From BRH-c25 sp964447145 (GTDB lineage: Bacteria; Bacillota; Clostridia; Lutisporales; Lutisporaceae): a DNA stretch of 13,662 nt. This document shows, one piece after another, positions 10,301 to 13,662 of the stretch (the stretch's first letter is position 1; each line of letters begins with the position of its first letter). A model generated the notes under the pieces. The model worked only from the letters and a program-made list of their open reading frames with translations. It had not been told where the DNA came from and made no database searches. The translations under genes were made by a program, and so were the position numbers. The stretch covers positions 1-13,662 of the forward strand of contig CAYURW010000073.1 in assembly GCA_964447145.1 (NCBI GenBank), given 5' to 3'.

Positions 10301-10378
10301 CCGGGGGGCTCATTGACCCGGGCAGAGGCCGCAAAAATATTCGATAATTATCTATCGGAGAAGGACAGAGGTTTGTAG
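4325..10378 (+). CDS. Giant secreted SLH-domain surface protein
   Basis: This 2,017-residue protein opens with a Sec signal peptide (MRRKLRA, then a hydrophobic stretch to about residue 23; cleavage probably between 23 and 31). Residues about 36-295 form a beta-sandwich-like domain ending 'PGETMQIETYYGLG'; about 300-410 is Ig-like; about 415-525 resembles IPT/TIG. Residues about 680-1000 are a long alternating beta-strand region I cannot assign. A Tyr/Pro-rich spacer lies near 1030-1042, an FN3-like domain near 1259-1375, an Ig-like domain near 1473-1552, a Big_2-like domain near 1560-1650, and a ZU5-like domain near 1674-1812. Three SLH repeats (about 1816-1868, 1880-1932 and 1960-2017) have intact motifs (VTRAEF, ITRAEA, LTRAEA), which in known SLH proteins bind pyruvylated cell-wall polymer. 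The protein should therefore sit on the outer wall or S-layer. Ten Ns fall at codons 834-837. The ligand or enzymatic role is unknown and I see no catalytic motif. Confidence 0.93.
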   Translation: MRRKLRAVLMLIIWTLSVLNGFALEVFCAPAPKVYSIENDTIKLLVNGDDGRFAIKTVEGSPGRPEDDDKPLLYLGTIPETTFTTFRIDGKDYIYGNSYSGITMEGGFVNAPRTEGMACTSAWKSGGVEIAQKLEMTDNVSSSDVGNVKISYTITNNGASSRSIGARILMDTMLGDNDGSKVSLDGKSDITFETEVTGEDIPVYWRTVDSAENPKVVSHGFLKGWGNTEPDRMIIAHWSALSLTKWDYAVDPGRNIGSFLNDFKSADSAAALYWEPKILGPGETMQIETYYGLGNIGSVDGNTFNLNVLAPSRLTVQDGKYKDNPFEIIMELDNSLTNSTQLAGITAELILPEGLEMAEGEQNSKYFYKIDKNGKEVVSWRVKAQNSQKLRVLQYMIRIMGTSQELKTIKKFIIIPGFENNDYEIGYTDAVPRNLYYEDENNSIQLVGHGFDKLKDKSGYEIGFIDKSGSIVHYFAPEDIVVVNDSLIRLKVPKGLSVGTYRISINHREDMLDYTLPQEISLTSDIKYKSRNYGIMAIKEGNAGVHSVKLYENEAQLTPGEKSSAKLIIRGKVKSISEDSYEVYGDTIAINNDVYYKGYGDKVLSVYRNGQSYAVKGNGELYMQSALMGVSTEITLKKGYFNIDSATAGIKDQEGEFNDITVIKVGYFPILVKEIKIQNSGEVKIDGLLQLDNKYFSFLTSMSTGSIKSDLKNLSLTSKKIDIDAEIEIPFPRWKLGGFQSQEYAKKPMTSVTFFINTKKGAYGFETKAENLQLRLLDINAKMGFDKDLYPDYFEFSNNYGKLPKPIGSTGLGFESIGGGIYGLRSMIDSLRYXXXXILPTGSSIAVRANIIDLLTANLRIKGYTLVGLRDIEAVLSCSGLDLSGDAYIYFIDVGDIIGHFDFSGGYIQADLNVLDILIADAYLGISSNELRGSINAKVQVPDYVWFIGGKEIAGFGAELSTSRIKGSIRFLGVGVGIKYSWKDNDVDFSVGSNSDAGSKGIYTVQTKDDQGRDVTVTYGTNIERMKAIEPSYPSYPPYNVCYAGSMDKVLAMGAFDYNYDIEIDGSYESAIIEMKYTSSEAPNIKANMPDGTTEYELVDGVNYRNQIIPADKSPSGKEEKYLFITIPSTIPGTWKIGSNRALTVTPCKVKVPAAFNSISAELTSSEMSEDKIKTNWELNITEDSTVSLYLTKEDGISAMIELAKDLPGELGEYVCDIPSGMASGMYRVRGEVKRSGIDGDETFSFNEMSTASFKIIDNEAPEKPTGFSVVTTGNGMMKAEWDFAENVDEYWIYPVDGSGKVDRTVKAMVSADGTETGTIFGGTQLDADKAEYGWIPGRSYRFAIYGVGKSEDSETEHISEPAYSEVYLPVPEPPEFTATFSSEHGNINIEKGENGVDIIYTNSDTVICSYQSDTAADVVFRVNGNDSANASGNQFIRELELRSGSNLVEIEAKKASGDKTTKSYEICYDNKAPDLMVQSPNSSDNIKAGKVPVLGKTTPGSRLYINGASIEVGEDGSFDEEYILSDMKRETITIVAVDLAGNRTEYSTEVLNSDAADLVGVRIMPQIERLRPGDSIKLRLYGITKENESLLLEAEKTEWQLFDSSGAAVLTADGFLTATKSGEIVINGRYNFSGDMVYEDALIINVGSYISRDEKDGSDDKPRDGDMDADASGALLMKTSLNFKEGDEMSLPGLMRLRFEGSETLQGGYLEILEIKDLLQYRQQSGNKDFRSNIYDIRFPKGYEFGSPVELTLYFDKNKVKDLKKIAIYVYNEKTGNWDMAGGTVNEAEGSVTVVLPHFSKYAIMESNKMTVMNDMDGHWARDSVYRLIDRGVVNGIKSADGGYRYEPDRAVTRAEFAKLLSLCEGYMQNDADTYMPQFADDSEIQPWARPYIKYCSEKGWIKGRTAGDAVFMGSNETITRAEAAAMVSRAAMVSRAAMAESAAATSAENADSTGMSLFNDRDIIPDWALEHIDRLLERKLMQGYPDGTFRPGGSLTRAEAAKIFDNYLSEKDRGL
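6826..6835. other. Run of 10 N (assembly gap) inside the SLH protein gene
   Basis: Ten undetermined bases follow 'DSLRYG' and precede 'ILPTGSSIAVRA'. The frame stays open across the gap as drawn, but a run of exactly ten Ns is often a placeholder, so the number of residues missing is unknown. Confidence 0.95.
10100..10135 (+). repeat. 18-bp tandem duplication in the second SLH repeat
   Basis: An 18-bp unit (GCTGCCATGGTATCAAGA) occurs twice exactly, at 10100-10117 and 10118-10135, followed by a diverged third start (GCTGCAATGGCA). It encodes AAMVSR-AAMVSR-AAMAES just after the TRAE motif of SLH repeat 2, extending the end of that domain's last helix by six residues. Exact identity suggests a recent slippage event, or an assembly artefact. 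Confidence 0.9.
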
Positions 10379-10398
10379 GGAAGGTACAATAATATAAC

Positions 10399-10433
10399 AA
10401 AGCACTGGGTTCTCACGAGATTCAGTGCTTTTT
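10399..10433 (+). terminator. Intrinsic terminator after the surface-protein unit
   Basis: The 7-bp stem AGCACTG (10401-10407) pairs with CAGTGCT (10423-10429). An inner TCTC/GAGA pairing (10411-10414 with 10417-10420) can extend it, and a T-run follows directly (10429-10433). It lies 20 bases after the TAG of the SLH gene and is a textbook Rho-independent terminator. Confidence 0.88.
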
Positions 10434-10577
10434 ATCATAACTTGGCAAGAAGCATTTCCGGATCGTTACAGGGGATTGGCCTATATAGAATATGCCAAGG
10501 GTTGTATGTTGTTTTAATTAGATGTTTACTGGCGTATTCTATATAGCTTGATGGATAAGTTCCAGAGGGTACTTTTG
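10434..10577. other. Non-coding stretch between the terminator and the next promoter
   Basis: I find no credible gene in this stretch. It holds the 17-bp inverted repeat listed separately and an upstream segment (CTTGGCA at 10441-10447) that could pair alternatively with part of its left arm. No ribosome binding site followed by an open frame of useful length is seen. Confidence 0.6.
10481..10546. repeat. 17-bp inverted repeat with 32-base loop
   Basis: Left arm CTATATAGAATATGCCA (10481-10497) is complementary to TGGCGTATTCTATATAG (10530-10546), with a single difference that would be a G-U pair in RNA. The loop is 32 bases. No T-run follows, so it is not a terminator as written. It could be a small transposon remnant, an operator, or a stable RNA hairpin; no target-site duplication is visible at its edges. 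Confidence 0.8.
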
Positions 10578-10606
10578 TTGCGAGAGAAATTGGAGTAAAA
10601 TATAAT
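10578..10606 (+). promoter_or_regulatory. Predicted sigma-A promoter for the DUF368 gene
   Basis: A perfect -10 box TATAAT (10601-10606) lies 17 bases downstream of TTGCGA (10578-10583), a 4 of 6 match to the -35 consensus. Transcription would start near 10613, giving a leader of about 230 bases before the start codon at 10846. It is the best-spaced promoter candidate in this intergenic region; other TATAAT boxes at 10671 and 10768 lack a good -35. Confidence 0.55.
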
Positions 10607-10611
10607 TATTG

Positions 10612-10810
10612 ATATGGCCTGCATGGTCTGCATTGCGGTATATAGGTTACCTGAATTATCTGTATTGCAGTATAATGTATATGGCCTGCATGGTATGCAT
10701 TGCAGTATGAACTATCTGGTCTGCATGGTATGCATTGCAGTATGAACTATATTACCTATATAACCTGTATAATCTGCAAAGTTCGTACCACCTGTACAGA
10801 CTATATATTG
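10612..10810 (+). repeat. Degenerate 35-bp / 9-bp repeat array in the leader of the DUF368 gene
   Basis: A 30-bp sequence beginning CTGCATGGTATGCATTGCAG occurs exactly at 10686-10715 and 10721-10750 (period 35). An earlier diverged copy lies at 10612-10641 and a partial one at 10661-10673. At finer scale most of the region reads as 9-bp units of the form TAY-NNN-CTR, for example TATGGCCTG, TATAACCTG, TATAATCTG, TACCACCTG and TACAGACTA. Each 30-bp unit also holds the dyad TGCAT-GGT-ATGCA. The array sits between the predicted transcription start and the gene start. It is open in the downstream frame from 10711 but has no ribosome binding site of its own. Confidence 0.75.
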
Positions 10811-10845
10811 GGATACGAAAAGCTAAGTGTGGAGATGAATGGGAT

Positions 10846-11670
10846 ATGAAATTTTTTTCGGGATTCATAAAGGGTCTGCTGATAGGTATAGGCTCTGTTG
10901 CCCCGGGAGTTAGCGGCGGGGCTATTGCTGTGATCTTCGGCCTTTATGATAAGATTACCGATGCTGTAGCAAATATATTCAAGGACTTCAAAAGAAAAGT
11001 TATATTCTTTTTCCCCATTGCCCTTGGTGGCGGCGTCGGAGTCTTGACATTCAGCAAAATAATGGAATACCTTTTCGGACACTATGAAATACAGATTAAG
11101 TACCTTTTTATCGGACTTATGATAGGGACTCTTCCCTCTGTATTCAAGGAAGCCAACAGAAAGGGCTTCAAATGGAGGTATATTCTGCCCAGTATTATAT
11201 CCCTGGGGTTCACAATGTTGGCAATGGTCGCAGGGAAGACAGGTTATGGCTTTATTCCTGAAGCGGGAAAAAGCCTGCCACAACTCGCTGTTTATGGTGC
11301 GGTTGTCGGCATAGGAACGATAGTTCCCGGNNNNNNNNNNNNNNNNNNNNNNNNNNNNNNNNNNNNNNNNNNNNNNNNNNNNNNAGGAGCCTACCGGATA
11401 GTTCTTGAAGGGATCGCAGATCTTGATCCATGGGTGTTCATTCCTGTTGGAGTCGGGTTCGTTGTCAGTGTTATTTTGTTTGCCAATATCATCAATTATT
11501 TATTCAGGCGCTTTTATGGATATACCTATTATACGGTCATAGGATTTGTAATAGGTTCAATAATTGCTATTTTCCCGGGTTTTGCCTTTGATGCAGTGCA
11601 TTTGATCGGAGTATTGCTTTTTGCAGTAGGATTATGCCTATCTCTTTTCTTGAGTAGATATTCAAAGTGA
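10846..11670 (+). CDS. popT: DUF368 / PopT-type undecaprenyl-phosphate translocase
   Basis: The 274-residue polytopic membrane protein matches DUF368: the N-terminal 'GIGSVAPGVSGGAIAVIFGLYDKI' block (residues about 14-37), 'YLFIGLMIGTLPSVFKEA', the second-half 'GIGTIVPG' at about 155-162, and 'FYGYTYYTVIGFVIGSIIAIFPGFAFD' near the C-terminus. DUF368 proteins were shown to be polyprenyl-phosphate translocases that return undecaprenyl phosphate across the membrane for peptidoglycan and surface-polymer synthesis. I chose the ATG at 10846 because GGAG at 10831-10834 precedes it at 11 bases and the protein then starts just before the conserved first helix, as in the family. An in-frame TTG at 10735 would add a Tyr/Leu-rich repeat tail without a ribosome binding site. 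The 54 Ns fall on the second conserved PG motif. The gene has its own predicted promoter and a terminator upstream, so it is separate from the surface-protein unit. The symbol is by family analogy. Confidence 0.88.
   Translation: MKFFSGFIKGLLIGIGSVAPGVSGGAIAVIFGLYDKITDAVANIFKDFKRKVIFFFPIALGGGVGVLTFSKIMEYLFGHYEIQIKYLFIGLMIGTLPSVFKEANRKGFKWRYILPSIISLGFTMLAMVAGKTGYGFIPEAGKSLPQLAVYGAVVGIGTIVPXXXXXXXXXXXXXXXXXXXGAYRIVLEGIADLDPWVFIPVGVGFVVSVILFANIINYLFRRFYGYTYYTVIGFVIGSIIAIFPGFAFDAVHLIGVLLFAVGLCLSLFLSRYSK
11331..11384. other. Run of 54 N inside the DUF368 gene
   Basis: The undetermined bases begin right after 'GTIVPG' and end before 'GAYRIVLEGIADLD'. In the family this segment carries the second conserved 'PGxSxS' re-entrant-type motif. 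The frame is preserved (18 codons), but from memory family members have only about 10-11 residues here, so the gap length may be overestimated. Confidence 0.9.
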
Positions 11671-11753
11671 ATGGATCCTTCTACCTAACCTAATGGGCAA
11701 TTTATCCCACGCTTGTGCACCCACTACAAAATCCGTTACCTTGATTTTCTTTG

Positions 11754-11788
11754 TGGCGAAAAAAATCTACATTAGTGTTTATTCGCCA
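11754..11788. repeat. Inverted repeat in the region before the dipeptidase gene
   Basis: TGGCGAA (11754-11760) is repeated inverted as TTCGCCA (11782-11788), and pairing continues inward (AAAA with TTTA) with one mismatch, leaving a short loop. No T-run follows, so it is unlikely to be a terminator. It lies 39 bases upstream of the TTG start and could be an operator or a 5' untranslated hairpin. I see no convincing promoter in the 157-base gap. Confidence 0.55.
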
Positions 11789-11827
11789 TAAATCATATAA
11801 CAATATATAAAGAAGGGAAGCGAGATA

Positions 11828-13252
11828 TTGAATAAAGTACATTCTCAAATCAAATCCTGGCTTGAAGCCAACAAGGATGCAATTGTCACTGATGTTGCAG
11901 GAGCATTGAAGATCTACAGCGAGTCTTATAACAGGCCGGAGGTGGAAAAATCCCTTAAGCAGCTGCTTGGGGTTGCCCAAAAACTTGGGTTCAGAACCGA
12001 GATTAGGGCAAAAGGCGAGATAGGAGTTGTTTTTTTCGGTGAGGGGGATGAAACCCTGGGTATCCTGGCCCATGCAGACGTGGTGCCTACTGGGGATCCC
12101 AAGCTCTGGAAGCATTCTCCCTTTGGAGAGGTAAGTGAAGGAAGAATATACGGACGGGGTTCAGTGGACAACAAAGGAATGGTAATTTCCTCCCTGTACG
12201 CAATGGCCGCTGTCAAGGCCCTCAATATGCCCATACATAAGAAGATTGAACTTATAATAGGTTCTCGTGAGGAAATTGTGTGGGGTGACTTCAGTCAATA
12301 CAAGAAGGAAGGGCATGTGCTTCCGGACTATGGTTTTACTCCAGACGGCGAGTTCCCAATTACAAACAGGGAAAAAGGCAATTGCGAGATTCGTATGGTT
12401 TATAAGGGAAAAGATTGCCCGGGAGATTATGAGATCCTGGATATCAAATCGGGAATAGCGAAAAATGCAATACCCGGAAATGCTGAAGCCAGGATTAAGG
12501 GCGATATCGGCAAGCTGGGGGATATGATATCTGAATATAACGAAACAGTGCCGGAAGCTGATATAAAAATAGAACAGGCAGCCTCTGATGAGGCAACGGT
12601 TGTTGCGACTGGCAAGGCAGCCCATTCAAGCATGCCGGAGCTGGGAAACAATGCTCTTACGATGCTATGCCTTTTCCTTTCGGGGCTTAAGGTCAAAGAC
12701 ATCGCCTCAGAGCAGTTCATTAAGTTTGTCTCCGAACATTTTAACAATGACTTTTATGGCAGCTCCTTGGGGCTTCCCCAACATCCCGAGTTTTTGAATG
12801 GTGAAGAAATGGGTAAGACTACTGTTGCCCCTACCATGGCATATATGGATGGAGGTTTGAATTTAGTCCTCAGTATCCGTCCAGTGTACGGCACAAAAAA
12901 GAAAGAGGTGGAGGATGCCTTTGAAAAGCTGAGTAAGGAATATGGCTTCTCATTCATTATACCGGATTATCTGGATCCCCTCTATGTTTCCAAAGATCAT
13001 AAATTTATTGAACTACTGTCCAAAGTATACGAATCCGTGACAGGAGAAAAAGCCGGGTTGATTCTTGCAGGGGGGACCACCTATGCAAAGGCCCTTCCCA
13101 ATTCGGTCGCCTTTGGGCCAGTATTCCCAGGGTATGACGATGTATGCCACCAGGTAGACGAATATGTTGATATTGATGAATTGATAAAAGCAATCGAGAT
13201 TTACTCCCTTGTAATAGCCGAAGCATTACTAAGTGAGGAATCTCTAAAGTAA
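11828..13252 (+). CDS. M20-family dipeptidase (PepV/Sapep type)
   Basis: This 474-residue cytoplasmic metallopeptidase has the full M20 signature. H82 and catalytic D84 lie in 'AHADVVPTGD', bridging D114 in 'GRGSVDNKG', general base E148 and ligand E149 in 'GSREEIVWGD', ligand D173 in 'TPDGEFPI', and the last ligand H441 in 'CHQVDEYVD'. A lid-domain His is present in 'GKAAHSSMPELG'. PepV relatives cleave dipeptides with two Zn or Mn ions and are of this length. The spacing of the two outer ligands (82 and 441) closely matches PepV. The start is TTG at 11828, supported by AGAAGGGA (11811-11818) about 10 bases upstream. No better ATG fits the family N-terminus. There is no signal peptide. It stands alone after the DUF368 gene; the 108 bases to yqeC hold no obvious terminator, so read-through is possible. 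The exact substrate cannot be told; beta-alanyl-dipeptidase and D-aminopeptidase variants exist in this group. Confidence 0.92.
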   Translation: MNKVHSQIKSWLEANKDAIVTDVAGALKIYSESYNRPEVEKSLKQLLGVAQKLGFRTEIRAKGEIGVVFFGEGDETLGILAHADVVPTGDPKLWKHSPFGEVSEGRIYGRGSVDNKGMVISSLYAMAAVKALNMPIHKKIELIIGSREEIVWGDFSQYKKEGHVLPDYGFTPDGEFPITNREKGNCEIRMVYKGKDCPGDYEILDIKSGIAKNAIPGNAEARIKGDIGKLGDMISEYNETVPEADIKIEQAASDEATVVATGKAAHSSMPELGNNALTMLCLFLSGLKVKDIASEQFIKFVSEHFNNDFYGSSLGLPQHPEFLNGEEMGKTTVAPTMAYMDGGLNLVLSIRPVYGTKKKEVEDAFEKLSKEYGFSFIIPDYLDPLYVSKDHKFIELLSKVYESVTGEKAGLILAGGTTYAKALPNSVAFGPVFPGYDDVCHQVDEYVDIDELIKAIEIYSLVIAEALLSEESLK

Positions 13253-13284
13253 TGATTAAGGATGATGTAGAATTATAAGGAGTT

Positions 13285-13314
13285 ATAAATAATGGTGAAG
13301 AATCATAAATAATG
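13285..13314 (+). repeat. Short direct repeat ATAAATAATG before yqeC
   Basis: ATAAATAATG occurs at 13285-13294 and 13305-13314, 20 bases apart. The first ATG has a GGAG about 10 bases upstream but opens only a six-codon frame (MVKNHK). It is A/T-rich leader sequence, perhaps a duplicated translation start. Confidence 0.5.
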
Positions 13315-13346
13315 ATACAATATGTTATTGAACGGTACCGGGCTGC

Positions 13347-13353
13347 AAGGAGG
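13347..13353 (+). promoter_or_regulatory. Consensus ribosome binding site of yqeC
   Basis: AAGGAGG (13347-13353) is a full Shine-Dalgarno match 7 bases before the ATG at 13361, which fixes this start codon. Confidence 0.9.
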
Positions 13354-13360
13354 GATAATT

Positions 13361-13662
13361 ATGGACAGCTTGCACAACCTTATTAATATTAAGCCGGACA
13401 AAAGAGAAATGATCTGTATTGTTGGAGCGGGAGGCAAGACCTCGACTATGTTCCTCCTTGCAAAGGAGCTCTCGGCCCTTGGGGAAAGAGTGCTTGTAAC
13501 AACTACTACAGCCATATTCCACCCTGAAATAGATCAATACGATGACATAATTATTTCGGAGGAGAAGTCTACTGATATTTTTTTTGACAACGGCCAAGTA
13601 TTCAGTAGCGGCATAGTATGTGATAATGGCCAAGTATGCAGTAGCGGCATAGTATGTGATAA
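13361..13662 (+). CDS. yqeC: YqeC, selenium-dependent hydroxylase accessory protein (3' partial)
   Basis: The frame is open from ATG 13361 to the window end (100 codons seen). It starts MDSLHNLINIKPDKREM, then a P-loop 'IVGAGGKTSTMFLLAKEL' (residues about 20-37) and 'GERVLVTTTTAIFHP', which is the N-terminal pattern of the YqeC family. YqeC is tied by comparative genomics to maturation of selenium-dependent molybdenum hydroxylases (with SelD, YqeB and XdhC/MocA-type partners); its exact biochemical step is not established. It implies that such an operon continues to the right of this window. The region after 'STDIFF' holds a 12-residue tandem duplication (separate entry) where family members have one 'G-x-(V/L)-x-x-SGxV-x-x-G' hairpin. 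Family assignment is confident from the P-loop block; the rest of the protein is not visible. Confidence 0.82.
   Translation, partial: MDSLHNLINIKPDKREMICIVGAGGKTSTMFLLAKELSALGERVLVTTTTAIFHPEIDQYDDIIISEEKSTDIFFDNGQVFSSGIVCDNGQVCSSGIVCD
13592..13662 (+). repeat. 36-bp in-frame tandem duplication in yqeC
   Basis: The unit GGCCAAGTATTCAGTAGCGG... at 13592-13627 is repeated from 13628 to the window edge (35 of 36 bases seen). Over the visible overlap the only difference is one base (TTC to TGC, Phe to Cys). It encodes GQVFSSGIVCDN then GQVCSSGIVCD. Further copies beyond 13662 cannot be excluded. Confidence 0.9.

Noticed and set aside
10481..10546. Intrinsic terminator
   Set aside because: The stem is A/T-rich and lacks a following T-run; the real terminator is at 10399-10433.
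10612..10750. CRISPR array
   Set aside because: Only two exact 30-bp repeats with 5-bp spacing; the spacers are far too short and the other copies are diverged. No cas genes are present.
12161..12625. 154-codon open frame on the minus strand
   Set aside because: Antisense to the conserved core of the M20 dipeptidase, whose catalytic residues are intact.
13252..13305. Tiny open frames (8 and 6 codons) between the dipeptidase and yqeC
   Set aside because: They are too short to support as genes; only the second has a weak ribosome binding site, and no regulatory codon run is visible.
13333..13340. Palindrome CGGTACCG before yqeC as a terminator or operator
   Set aside because: An 8-bp palindrome with no loop and no T-run is weak evidence on its own.

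Overview
This window looks like a draft or metagenome-derived contig (two runs of N) from a Gram-positive anaerobe, most likely a member of the Clostridia. The reasons are a giant surface protein ending in three S-layer homology (SLH) repeats, strong AGGAGG-type ribosome binding sites with TTG starts, a PepV/Sapep-type M20 dipeptidase, and the start of a yqeC gene, which belongs to selenium-dependent molybdenum hydroxylase systems. I cannot name the genus. All genes lie on the + strand.

Bases 1-10378 hold two very large surface-protein genes 11 bases apart, almost certainly co-transcribed. The first enters from upstream (its 5' end is missing) and encodes at least 1,436 residues of immunoglobulin-like beta-sandwich repeats. 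These are a few long repeats, then about ten short repeats with an 'xENGxFxFxxxDEAGN...NIDKxxP' signature, one DUF5011-type Ig domain and a C-terminal beta domain. It has no visible C-terminal anchor. The second encodes a 2,017-residue secreted protein with a signal peptide, a mosaic of beta-rich domains (several unassigned), and three SLH repeats with intact TRAE motifs that should bind it to the secondary cell-wall polymer. Together they suggest a cell-surface adhesive or structural system, but no substrate can be read from the sequence. A clear intrinsic terminator closes this unit at 10399-10433.

Bases 10434-10845 form a structured non-coding stretch: a 17-bp inverted repeat, a good sigma-A-type promoter, and a transcribed leader with a degenerate repeat array (a 30-bp exact repeat at 35-bp spacing on a finer 9-bp TAY-NNN-CTR periodicity). 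This precedes a DUF368/PopT-type undecaprenyl-phosphate translocase gene, interrupted by 54 Ns exactly at its second conserved motif.

The last part holds an M20 dipeptidase with a complete set of metal and catalytic residues, then the 5' end of yqeC. The partial yqeC carries an in-frame 36-bp tandem duplication at the window edge. The dipeptidase and PopT-like protein plausibly serve peptide use and envelope lipid recycling; no functional link to the surface proteins is shown.

The strongest candidates for something undescribed are the large unassigned beta-rich core of the SLH protein with its giant Ig-repeat partner, the repeat-bearing leader before the DUF368 gene, and the repeat insertion in YqeC.
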